Shown here: positions 1 through 5,627 of the stretch, piece after piece
Layout: every line of letters starts with the position of its first letter
Numbering within the stretch: position 1 is the stretch's first letter
Source: Clostridia bacterium
Lineage (GTDB): Bacteria > Bacillota_A > Clostridia > Christensenellales > CAG-138
Length of the DNA: 16,809 nucleotides
NCBI GenBank assembly: GCA_017553815.1
Contig: JAFZJT010000021.1
Location: 1-16,809, forward strand
Reading direction: 5' to 3'
Notes under the pieces: model-generated
Databases searched by the model: none
What the model was told of the DNA's origin: nothing
Seen by the model: only the letters and a program-made list of their open reading frames with translations
Made by a program: the position numbers and the translations under genes

Positions 1-237
1 GCCTGCGCGGACAGGTGTGTCCACGCAGACGGGCAGATAATTATACCGCTTCTCGCGCTGTCAAGGTCGGGTAGTATTTTCTCACAGGCTCGAAAATCTC
101 CACCCTTCTCTTGACAGCAAAGGGTTGGTTCCACCGAATGGTCTGAAGTGTAACCTATGTTTGACACCTGAACAAAAACAAATATATATGTAGCGCAAAA
201 GCAAATAATCAATCAAAGTGCATTCTCCGCATAAAAA
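1..237. other. Non-coding region with hairpin at left edge
   Basis: No convincing gene is seen here. Positions 3-28 form a hairpin with 11-nt arms (CTGCGCGGACA / TGTCCACGCAG, one C-A mismatch) around a 4-nt loop. A minus-strand TATAAT lies at 40-45 and a TTGACA at 59-64, but their spacing is only 13 nt, so a leftward promoter for a gene beyond the window is possible but not well formed. A plus-strand TTGACA (161-166) is followed 16 nt later by TATATA (183-188), with no gene downstream in that direction. Both promoter readings are weak inferences. Confidence 0.4.
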
Positions 238-272
238 GAACTGCCGCAAGCGCCGGGCAAATGCGGCAGTTC
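232..272 (-). terminator. Rho-independent terminator of thrS
   Basis: Inverted arms GAACTGCCGC (238-247) and GCGGCAGTTC (263-272) form a perfect 10-bp stem. On the minus strand the stem is followed by a T-rich run (complement of 232-237). It lies about 20 nt past the thrS stop codon, as expected for its terminator. Confidence 0.85.
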
Positions 273-290
273 CGATAAAGATCATTCTTT

Positions 291-2201
291 TCAGTCTATG
301 CTCTTTTCCCTGACCTCTTTTTCGATCCTTGCCATGAACTCATCAAGGCTCATCGTGCCGAGGTCGCCGCCCTTTCTCGAGCGCACGGCGACCACGCCGT
401 TTTCGACCTCCTTATCGCCAACGATGAGCATATAGGGGATCTTCTGCATCTGCGCCTCGCGGATTTTGAAGCCGATCTTCTCGTTGCGAAGGTCGGTCTC
501 AACGCGAAGACCCAATGCCGTGAGCTTATCCGCTATCTCCACGGAAGCGTCCATCGTGCGGTCGGTCATCGCCATGACCTTGACCTGAACGGGAGCGAGC
601 CAGGTCGGGAACGCGCCGGCGAAATGCTCGGTGATAACGCCGATGAAGCGCTCGATCGAGCCGAACATCGCGCGGTGGATCATAATGGGGCGATGCTTTG
701 CGCCGTCCGCGCCGGTGTACTCAAGCTCGAACCTCTCGGGAAGCTGCATATCGAGCTGGATCGTGCCGCATTGCCAGCTCCTGCCGAGGCAGTCCGCAAT
801 ATGGAAGTCCAGCTTCGGGCCGTAGAACGCGCCGTCGCCCTCGTTGAGAACGTACTCCCTGTCCATCTCGGTGATGGCCTGCTTGAGTATCTCGGTCGCA
901 AAATCCCAGGTCTCCTTCTCGCCGATATGATCCTCGGGCATCGTGGAAAGCTCGATGCGGTAGGAGAGACCGAAGGTGGAGTAGACCTCGGTATAGAGCT
1001 TGATAACGTTCTTTATTTCATCCTTCATCTGCTCCCAGGTCATGAAGATATGCGCGTCGTCCTGCGTGAAGCAACGAACGCGGAACAGGCCGTGGAGCGC
1101 GCCGGAGAGCTCGTGGCGGTGCACGAGACCGAGCTCCGCCATCCTAAGCGGCAGATCGCGGTAACTGCGCGGCTCGATGCCGTAAACGAGCATTCCGCCG
1201 GGGCAGTTCATCGGCTTTATCGCAAAATCCATCTCGTCGATGACCGTGGTATACATATTCTTGCGGTAATGGCCCCAATGCCCGCTCTTCTCCCAAAGCT
1301 CGCGGTTGAGCATGATGGGGGTCTGGATCTCAACGTAGCCGTAGCGCTTATGCACCTCGTGCCAATACTCGAGCAGGGTGTTTTTAAGCTCCATGCCCTT
1401 GGGCAGGAAGAACGGGAAGCCGGGGCCCTCGTCCATCATCGCGAAGAGGCCGAGTTCCTTGCCGATCTTTCTGTGGTCGCGCTTCTTGGCTTCCTCGAGC
1501 ATCGTGATATACGCGTCCAAATCGGCTTTCTTCTCAAACGCCGTGGCATAGATGCGCTTGAGCATCTTGTTCTTTTCGCTGCCGCGCCAATATGCGCCCG
1601 CAACGCTCATTATCTTGATATTCTTGCACTTGCCCGTGCTTTCAAGATGCGGACCCGCGCAGAGGTCCACGAAATCGCCCTGCTTGTAGAAGCTGATGAC
1701 CTCGCCCTCGGGCAGATCCTCGATGAGCTCCACCTTATAGGGCTCGTTCTTCTCCTTCATAAAGGCGATCGCCTCCTCGCGGGGAAGCTCGAACCTTTCA
1801 AGGGGCAGGTTTTCGGCAACTATCTTCTCCATCTCCTTCTCGATCTTCGGGAAATCCTCGGGGGTGAAGGCGATGTCGGTGTCGAAATCGTAGTAGAAGC
1901 CGTTGTCGATGGCGGGGCCGATAGCGAGCTTGACGTCGGGCCAGAGGCGCTGAACGGCCTGCGCGAGGATATGCGAGCCCGTGTGGCGATAGGTCCATCT
2001 GCCGCCCTCATCGGCGAAGGTCAAAAGCTTGAGCTCATGGTCGCCGTGGATGGGCAAGGCCGCGTCGTAGAGATGCCCGTCGAGCTCGGCGGCAAGGGTC
2101 GCCTTACGAAGGCGCGGGCTGATGCTCTCGGCGATTGCGTAGGCGTTCACGCCGTCTTCAAACTGACGAACGGAACCGTCGGGGAAGGTGATGTTGATCA
2201 T
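291..2201 (-). CDS. thrS: Threonyl-tRNA synthetase
   Basis: This class II aminoacyl-tRNA synthetase charges tRNA-Thr with threonine in the cytoplasm. At 636 residues it is the normal bacterial length with all domains. An N-terminal TGS domain covers about residues 1-60. The editing domain, which removes mischarged serine, has the HxxxH motif (H73, H77) and the C181-xxx-H185 pair. The catalytic core carries the three zinc ligands expected from the E. coli enzyme: C333 in MNCPGG, H384 in DDAHIF and H509 in MIHRA. An anticodon-binding domain occupies about the last 100 residues. The ATG start lies just downstream of a T-box leader, and an AAAAGGAGAAAAG ribosome binding site precedes it. The gene stands alone and ends at its own terminator. 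Identification is firm. Confidence 0.98.
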   Translation of the reverse strand: MINITFPDGSVRQFEDGVNAYAIAESISPRLRKATLAAELDGHLYDAALPIHGDHELKLLTFADEGGRWTYRHTGSHILAQAVQRLWPDVKLAIGPAIDNGFYYDFDTDIAFTPEDFPKIEKEMEKIVAENLPLERFELPREEAIAFMKEKNEPYKVELIEDLPEGEVISFYKQGDFVDLCAGPHLESTGKCKNIKIMSVAGAYWRGSEKNKMLKRIYATAFEKKADLDAYITMLEEAKKRDHRKIGKELGLFAMMDEGPGFPFFLPKGMELKNTLLEYWHEVHKRYGYVEIQTPIMLNRELWEKSGHWGHYRKNMYTTVIDEMDFAIKPMNCPGGMLVYGIEPRSYRDLPLRMAELGLVHRHELSGALHGLFRVRCFTQDDAHIFMTWEQMKDEIKNVIKLYTEVYSTFGLSYRIELSTMPEDHIGEKETWDFATEILKQAITEMDREYVLNEGDGAFYGPKLDFHIADCLGRSWQCGTIQLDMQLPERFELEYTGADGAKHRPIMIHRAMFGSIERFIGVITEHFAGAFPTWLAPVQVKVMAMTDRTMDASVEIADKLTALGLRVETDLRNEKIGFKIREAQMQKIPYMLIVGDKEVENGVVAVRSRKGGDLGTMSLDEFMARIEKEVREKSID

Positions 2202-2284
2202 TTTCTTTTCTCCTTTTCATTTTTGACTGTATTTTTTGATTCTCGGCGGGTCTTTATCCTTCCCGAATGCTTTGGGAAAAATAA

Positions 2285-2550
2285 AAGCCGCCTTGAACTT
2301 GTTTCGTTCAAGGACGGCATTGAAAACAAAACCGCGGTCCCACCTTGATTGCGGCAATTCCGAAGGGAAACGCCGCCGCTCTATGGGGTTTGAAGCACCC
2401 CTGCTTCGGACTTTTGGTAAACGCAAAAAGCGTTTTCCGCGCATGAGCGGTATCCTCCCGCGCTCCGTGGGCGGCTTACAGCCTGTGGCACACCCTCTCT
2501 TGGACGGTTTCGCGCAGGGCTCATTTCATGCAAGCCCTATTTCTCAATAT
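2285..2550 (-). promoter_or_regulatory. T-box riboswitch controlling thrS
   Basis: The minus-strand leader of thrS contains the T-box sequence AAGGTGGGACCGCGG (complement of about 2332-2346), close to the family consensus AGGGTGGNACCGCG. Just downstream is a terminator hairpin with arms at 2287-2298 and 2306-2318 followed by TTTTATTTTT on the minus strand. Farther 5' is an AGAGAGGGTG stretch resembling the stem I AG box. A likely threonine specifier codon ACC lies at complement 2449-2451 within GGATACCGC. In this family, uncharged tRNA pairs with the specifier and with the T-box bulge to favour an antiterminator, so thrS is transcribed when charged tRNA-Thr is scarce. The specifier was picked by eye and is less certain than the T-box itself. 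Confidence 0.93.
2287..2318 (-). terminator. Conditional terminator of the thrS T-box leader
   Basis: The arms GCCGCCTTGAAC and GTTCAAGGACGGC pair with one bulged base. On the minus strand they are followed by TTTTATTTTTCCC. The hairpin lies immediately downstream of the T-box motif, where the family places its alternative terminator. Confidence 0.88.
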
Positions 2551-2555
2551 ATCGG

Positions 2556-2584
2556 AGTTTAGCACAAAGAGGCGGGTTTGTCAA
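2556..2584 (-). promoter_or_regulatory. Promoter of the thrS leader
   Basis: On the minus strand TTGACA (complement 2579-2584) is followed after 17 nt by TAAACT (complement 2556-2561), a perfect -35 box and a 4/6 -10 box. Transcription would begin near 2549, giving a T-box leader of about 350 nt. The -35 box overlaps the end of the antitoxin gene, so thrS need not depend on read-through. Confidence 0.65.
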
Positions 2585-2886
2585 GCATTTAACGAACCGT
2601 TTTTCGGGCAATCGCGCTCTGCCTTTCCATCGCTTATCCTTTTCCTTGCCCTTGAAAAAACCTCGTCCGCGGAAAATCGCAGGGAAGAAGCGTGCGCGGC
2701 GCGGTCGGCTTCATCGAGCTTGGCTTCCACGCCGTCGGTCAGCGCCTCGTACTGCTCGATGCTCATAACCACCATCGTGCCGTAGCCGTTCTTTGTCAAA
2801 AATACGAGCCTGCCGCCTGTCAGCACGGCCTCCTCTATCTCGGGAAATTTGTTTCTCAAGTCGGAAACGGGGCGAATATCTATCAT
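2581..2886 (-). CDS. Phd/YefM-family antitoxin, apparently orphan
   Basis: The 101-residue product begins MIDIRPVSDLRNKFPEI and contains LVFLTKNGYGTMVVMSIEQYEAL, the typical N-terminal pattern of Phd/YefM antitoxins. These bind operator DNA through this domain and neutralise a toxin (RelE, Doc or similar) with the C-terminal tail. The tail here is charged and mostly helical-looking (about residues 50-101), as expected for the toxin-binding part. The ATG at 2886 is preferred over an upstream in-frame ATG because AAAGGAG (complement 2895-2901) lies 8 nt before it. No toxin gene adjoins it: downstream is the thrS leader, upstream is an HTH gene. The family call is good. The partner, and whether there is one, is unknown. 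Confidence 0.82.
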   Translation of the reverse strand: MIDIRPVSDLRNKFPEIEEAVLTGGRLVFLTKNGYGTMVVMSIEQYEALTDGVEAKLDEADRAAHASSLRFSADEVFSRARKRISDGKAERDCPKNGSLNA

Positions 2887-2919
2887 GATGAAAACTCCTT
2901 TGCGCAAGCTACTATCATA

Positions 2920-2947
2920 ATTATATCATTATTTTATCTGTTTTCAA
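2920..2947 (-). promoter_or_regulatory. Promoter of the Phd-like gene
   Basis: TTGAAA (complement 2942-2947), a 16-nt spacer and a perfect TATAAT (complement 2920-2925) lie 34 nt upstream of the start codon. The promoter shows that the antitoxin gene can be transcribed independently of the HTH gene behind it. Confidence 0.75.
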
Positions 2948-2954
2948 GTGATTT

Positions 2955-3012
2955 GAGGAAAAATCATAAAAAAGCCAATAAGGGCGTATCATAATGCGCT
3001 CAATGGCGCAAA
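2955..3012 (-). terminator. Possible weak terminator after the HTH gene
   Basis: On the minus strand, past the stop of the small HTH gene, short pairings (GCCA with TGGC, GCG with CGC, with internal loops) are followed by TTTTTTATGATTTTT. The T-run is clear but the stem is imperfect, so this is tentative. Confidence 0.35.
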
Positions 3013-3015
3013 ATC

Positions 3016-3210
3016 TCATTTCCTTTCGAGTATGTAATCGACGCTGACCTTGTAATGGTTCGCAAGCTTGATAAGAAAATCAACCGGGATGGTGCGCGTA
3101 CCCTTTTCATAGCGCCTGTAAACCTCGCGCTGACAGCCCAGCAGGTCGGCAACGTCCTGCTGAGTCATGTCATGATCTATTCTCAATTCTTCCAAACGCT
3201 TGAAGTACAC
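3016..3210 (-). CDS. Small XRE (Cro/C1-type) helix-turn-helix repressor
   Basis: The 64-residue protein is essentially a single Cro/C1-type HTH domain. MTQQDVADLLGCQREVYRRY (residues 15-34) forms the two DNA-reading helices, followed by EKGTRTIPVDFLIKLANHYKVSVDYILERK, the standard end of the fold. It should act as a DNA-binding repressor, probably a dimer. The start is a GTG at 3208-3210 with AAGGGTG (complement 3217-3223) as ribosome binding site; no ATG fits better. It is transcribed divergently from the membrane peptide gene at 3299, and a perfect palindrome lies between them. Autoregulation and control of the divergent gene through that palindrome are inferences from layout. Confidence 0.85.
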   Translation of the reverse strand: MYFKRLEELRIDHDMTQQDVADLLGCQREVYRRYEKGTRTIPVDFLIKLANHYKVSVDYILERK

Positions 3211-3220
3211 ACTATCACCC

Positions 3221-3249
3221 TTGACAATACTACCATACGGTAGTATAAT
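3221..3249 (+). promoter_or_regulatory. Consensus sigma-A promoter of the membrane peptide gene
   Basis: TTGACA (3221-3226), exactly 17 nt, then TATAAT (3244-3249): both hexamers match consensus perfectly. It points toward the gene at 3299. Such a promoter would be strong unless blocked, and its spacer is filled by the palindrome at 3227-3246. Confidence 0.92.
3227..3246. promoter_or_regulatory. Palindromic operator inside the promoter spacer
   Basis: ATACTACC (3227-3234) and GGTAGTAT (3239-3246) are perfect reverse complements separated by ATAC. The 20-bp element occupies the space between the -35 and -10 boxes and overlaps the first three bases of the -10. It is the expected kind of site for a dimeric HTH repressor, and the XRE gene lies just to its left. 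Binding would block the rightward promoter and probably also leftward transcription of the repressor gene. Confidence 0.75.
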
Positions 3250-3298
3250 ATGGGCGAGATGCTACTATAAGGTTGCAAAAGGGAAGGAGGTGAGTATT

Positions 3299-3529
3299 AT
3301 GAAGCGTATTCCCGCATGGGTATTCATCGTATCCGGATTGGTTCTTGGAGTGTTTTCAGTACTGGTCATAGATGGAGATATGAGAGGCAGTGGAGGCTTG
3401 TTTGGCGGTAGATATACCTATAAAGCGCCGTTTACAGCACACGAATTGCTTATGCTGCTTCTTGTTTTGGTTGCTATAGCTATAATCATATACGGCATAG
3501 TAAAAGCGATAAGAAACAGAAGGTATTAA
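3299..3529 (+). CDS. Small two-helix membrane protein, function unknown
   Basis: The 76-residue product starts MKRIPAWVFIVSGLVLGVF. It has two hydrophobic segments (about residues 5-24 and 48-68) joined by a Gly-rich hydrophilic loop (DMRGSGGLFGGRYTYKAPFT), and a basic end (KAIRNRRY). This predicts a membrane protein with both termini on the cytoplasmic side. The ATG at 3299 is chosen because AAGGAGGTG lies 8 nt before it; upstream in-frame codons fall in the promoter. Its perfect promoter contains the palindrome next to the XRE repressor gene, so it is probably the repressor's target. I recognise no family. It could be an effector, a toxin-like membrane peptide or an immunity protein, but nothing in the sequence decides. 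Confidence 0.75.
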   Translation: MKRIPAWVFIVSGLVLGVFSVLVIDGDMRGSGGLFGGRYTYKAPFTAHELLMLLLVLVAIAIIIYGIVKAIRNRRY

Positions 3530-3554
3530 TAATTGGCAAGTAGTTTTTATAAAA

Positions 3555-3587
3555 AAGCGGCACGTCGAGTTAAACTGAACGCCGCTT
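3555..3587. terminator. Terminator hairpin, possibly bidirectional
   Basis: AAGCGGC (3555-3561) pairs with GCCGCTT (3581-3587). The plus strand continues CTTTAATTT and the minus strand continues TTTTTATAAAAA, so the hairpin can end the membrane peptide transcript and perhaps the leftward PHP transcript. A second hairpin (GAAACGCC/GGCGTTTC, 3599-3617) follows. Confidence 0.65.
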
Positions 3588-3598
3588 CTTTAATTTCC

Positions 3599-3653
3599 GA
3601 AACGCCCTCGGCGTTTCAAGCTCAACTATTCACTATTCATTATTCGCTATTCA
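3599..3653. repeat. Hairpin plus heptamer repeat, member of a dispersed intergenic family
   Basis: An 8-bp hairpin (3599-3617) is followed by four tandem heptamers at 3626-3653 (CTATTCA, CTATTCA, TTATTCG, CTATTCA). The last one contains the TGA stop of the PHP gene. The CTCAACTATTC part also occurs, inverted, near 16365-16377, and a CTATTCGC-type core recurs in other intergenic gaps of this window. Confidence 0.6.
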
Positions 3654-4466
3654 CTTTATCATCCCCATCAGCATCCGCTCCGCCGTCTTCAGCTCCTCGC
3701 ACGTCTCCCAGCCCTTGCCGATATGGGTGCGCGGCCTTCGTGCGCCGTGCGAATCGCTTCCGCAGGTAACGAAAAGCCCGTTCTGCTTCGCAAGGCTCGC
3801 AAAGAGCCGATGCTCGCCCTCGGTGGCGGTGCCGTAGAAGGCCTCCACGCCGCGAATGCCGAGCCGCTTCATATCCGCGATGAGCGCCGCGGGGTCCACC
3901 TTCATCTTCATCGGGTGCGCGATAACGCATATCCCGCCCGCCGCTTCAACTATGCCGACGACCTCCTCGGGGCTTGGGTGCGTCTGGTTGATGAAGGCAA
4001 TTTTGCCGCGCCCGAGTATGCGGTCGAAGGCGTCCGCCGTGCTTTCGGCGTGTCCGAGCTTCACGAGCGCCTCGGCGTAATTCGCGCGCGTGGTCGCGCC
4101 CCGGCTCGATTCAAGCACCGAGGAAACGTCCATCCCAAGATTCCGAAGCCTCTCGGTCAGCTTCTCGTTTCTTTCATCGCGCAATTTTATTTTTCTTTCC
4201 ATCAGCGCCTTAAAATCCGCGTTCTGATAGTCCATGCCGAGCGATAAGATATGGAGCGTGTCCGCGTAGTCCGCCTCTATCTCGCACCCCGTAAGCATGG
4301 CAAGGCCGAGCTCCTTTGCGCGCTTCTGCGCCTCGGGAAGCCCGATAACGGTGTCGTGGTCGGTCAAAGCGAAAAGGTCGAGCCACGCTTCCTTCGCGTT
4401 TTCGACCACCTTCGCGGGCGCGTCTGCCCCGTCCGAGCAGTATGAATGGGTGTGGATATCGAACAA
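3651..4466 (-). CDS. PHP-domain phosphoesterase, TrpH/YciV-like
   Basis: The 271-residue protein has the full set of PHP metal-site motifs: HTH (H5, H7), D12, DHD (D36-H37-D38), E62 in GCEIEA, H72, H184 in IAHP and GSDSH (D238, H240). PHP proteins of this size and pattern include the TrpH/YciV/RNase AM group, which uses a metal cluster to remove phosphate from 3',5'-nucleoside bisphosphates or to trim short RNA 5' ends; related members hydrolyse other small phosphoesters. A cytoplasmic metal-dependent phosphatase or exonuclease is likely, but the substrate is inferred from the family. Translation starts at a TTG (complement 4464-4466) with AAGGAGGG 7 nt upstream; no better start exists. The gene is divergent from the DUF4253 gene. 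Confidence 0.92.
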   Translation of the reverse strand: MFDIHTHSYCSDGADAPAKVVENAKEAWLDLFALTDHDTVIGLPEAQKRAKELGLAMLTGCEIEADYADTLHILSLGMDYQNADFKALMERKIKLRDERNEKLTERLRNLGMDVSSVLESSRGATTRANYAEALVKLGHAESTADAFDRILGRGKIAFINQTHPSPEEVVGIVEAAGGICVIAHPMKMKVDPAALIADMKRLGIRGVEAFYGTATEGEHRLFASLAKQNGLFVTCGSDSHGARRPRTHIGKGWETCEELKTAERMLMGMIK

Positions 4467-4521
4467 TTTGCTTCCCTCCTTCGGCGGAATTTGGCGATAC
4501 CGTTTGCCGATGCTTTATCCC

Positions 4522-4550
4522 ATTATACACCCTCGCGCCGGAAAAATAAA
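4522..4550 (-). promoter_or_regulatory. Promoter of the PHP gene
   Basis: A perfect minus-strand TATAAT (complement 4522-4527) is preceded at 17 nt by TTTATT (complement 4545-4550), a weak -35. Transcription would begin about 50 nt upstream of the TTG start. Confidence 0.55.
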
Positions 4551-4560
4551 CGCCTGAGCG

Positions 4561-4589
4561 TTGACCGCGCGGCGCGAATGCGCTATAAT
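4561..4589 (+). promoter_or_regulatory. Promoter of the DUF4253 gene
   Basis: TTGACC (4561-4566), a 17-nt spacer and TATAAT (4584-4589). Transcription should start near 4596. The longest reading frame of the downstream gene begins at this -35 TTG, which therefore cannot be its start codon. Confidence 0.85.
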
Positions 4590-4623
4590 TCAAATTGAAA
4601 AAACCATGCAAACGGTGGAAAAC

Positions 4624-5370
4624 ATGAACCTTTTCGACGATATCTACAATAAACGCGCCATAAAAAAGGCGCAGGACGGCTTCACCGCCGCGCTCGACGC
4701 GCTCGGTTATCCCTACCGCCTGCTTGAGGGCGGCATGGACGATGGCGGGATAATGGCGCTGTATGCTCGGGAGCTTGAAAAGGGCGCGAGCGAGGGGTAT
4801 TTTCCCGTGCTTTTGCCGTATGAGCCAAGACTTTTTGAGCTGATAGAGCAGAATAGGGCGCAGGGCGAACCGAGCGAGGCGATACTTGGCGGGGCGGCGG
4901 TTTTCGCGAAAAGGCTCGAAGAATGCGCGCTTTCAAAGCGTGATAATTGCGGCGAAAACCCCTCGGAGCACCCTATAAAGGGCTTTTCCGCGCTCGACCG
5001 CTTCGCCCTGCTCTTCACCGAGTACACAAACAGCTTCCGCATGAGCGCGCTGATGCTTCTGCCGACCGCGAAGCCTTGGGAAGCCGCGCTTTTCCTGCCC
5101 TTCGGCGGGCGGAACGAATGCCCCGCGCCCCGCGAAATGGCGGCGATGCTGAAAAAATGGCATGAAAGCTTCGGCGCAGTCCCCGCCGTTTTTGCGGGCG
5201 ACGCGCTGGAGATCTTCATTCCGCGCCCGCTCGACGAGACAGAGCTTCGCGAGGCGGCGGGGGAGACAGCCGCGTTTGCGGGTCGCGCTTATGACGGCTC
5301 TGCCGAGGCGCTTTCCCGCTTCGTGAAAGAAACGCGGAATAAATGCGTTTGGCATTTCACTTGGGGATGA
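4624..5370 (+). CDS. DUF4253 domain protein
   Basis: The 248-residue cytoplasmic protein has no signal peptide or membrane segment. Its C-terminal third matches the DUF4253 pattern: a conserved LKKWHESFGAVPAVFAGDAL stretch, a following EIFIPRPL strand, and an aromatic end (CVWHFTWG). The first two thirds (MNLFDDIYNKRAIKK onward, with the YFPVLLPYEPRLFELI segment) also resemble the upstream part found in such proteins. The family occurs scattered in Bacillota and actinobacteria, has no defined activity, and is often linked with polymorphic-toxin immunity or stress loci; that link is only suggestive here. The start at ATG 4624 was chosen because GGTGGA lies 5 nt before it and transcription begins near 4596. 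An ATG at 4606 is possible but has no ribosome binding site. Confidence 0.8.
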   Translation: MNLFDDIYNKRAIKKAQDGFTAALDALGYPYRLLEGGMDDGGIMALYARELEKGASEGYFPVLLPYEPRLFELIEQNRAQGEPSEAILGGAAVFAKRLEECALSKRDNCGENPSEHPIKGFSALDRFALLFTEYTNSFRMSALMLLPTAKPWEAALFLPFGGRNECPAPREMAAMLKKWHESFGAVPAVFAGDALEIFIPRPLDETELREAAGETAAFAGRAYDGSAEALSRFVKETRNKCVWHFTWG

Positions 5371-5417
5371 ACGGGCCCAACAAAGCTATTCGCCATTTAT
5401 AGATTGCCAAAGCCGAC

Positions 5418-5449
5418 AGCCGAGATCGCGTTCTCGGCTCTTTCTTTAT
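5418..5449 (+). terminator. Terminator of the DUF4253 gene
   Basis: AGCCGAG (5418-5424) pairs with CTCGGCT (5433-5439) and is followed by CTTTCTTTATTT. It lies about 50 nt past the stop codon. Confidence 0.8.
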
Positions 5450-5503
5450 TTGAAAAAGGAATTTTACTCAACTCACATTTGTTTTTTATCAAGTTCGCCT
5501 CGA

Positions 5504-5532
5504 TTGAATTCAACTTAAAGTTTTGATATGAT
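5504..5532 (+). promoter_or_regulatory. Promoter of the regulator-ABC exporter operon
   Basis: TTGAAT (5504-5509), 17 nt, TATGAT (5527-5532). The -35 is part of the palindrome TTGAATTCAA (5504-5513), and AACTT-A-AAGTT (5512-5522) is a second small inverted repeat in the spacer. Either could be a site for the operon's own XRE regulator, but this is inferred. Confidence 0.75.
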
Positions 5533-5538
5533 ACAACC

Positions 5539-5625
5539 ATGGATTTAAATGGCTCGGCGGCGACCCGGAGCTTTCCAAGGTGCGCCGCTGACGAAAAAAC
5601 GAAAAATCAAGCAAGGAGCTTTTAA
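5539..5625 (+). CDS. Possible leaderless 28-codon leader ORF
   Basis: An ATG at 5539 falls 7 nt after the -10 box, at the expected transcription start, and opens 28 codons (MDLNGSAATRSF...NQARSF) ending with TAA at 5623-5625. This is 2 nt before the ATG of the XRE gene and across its ribosome binding site. If translated, it would be leaderless and could couple or attenuate translation of the regulator. There is no homology evidence and it may be chance. Confidence 0.25.
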   Translation: MDLNGSAATRSFPRCAADEKTKNQARSF

Positions 5626-5627
5626 TT

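Noticed and set aside
161..188. Plus-strand TTGACA-16-TATATA promoter
   Set aside because: It points at the 3' end of the oppositely oriented thrS, with no gene or RNA structure downstream; probably fortuitous in an AT-rich gap.
624..2348. 574-codon open frame on the plus strand opposite thrS
   Set aside because: It is the antisense shadow of a highly conserved thrS. It has no ribosome binding site, its composition is Leu/Ala/Val-rich as typical of antisense frames in GC-rich DNA, and it would run through the T-box terminator.
3626..3653. Short CRISPR-like or iteron origin array of CTATTCA heptamers
   Set aside because: Only four 7-bp units at the end of a gene, with no replication gene nearby; better explained as a dispersed intergenic repeat.
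4561..4623. Extended N-terminus of the DUF4253 protein from TTG 4561
   Set aside because: That TTG is the -35 box of a TTGACC-17-TATAAT promoter, so it is upstream of the transcript.
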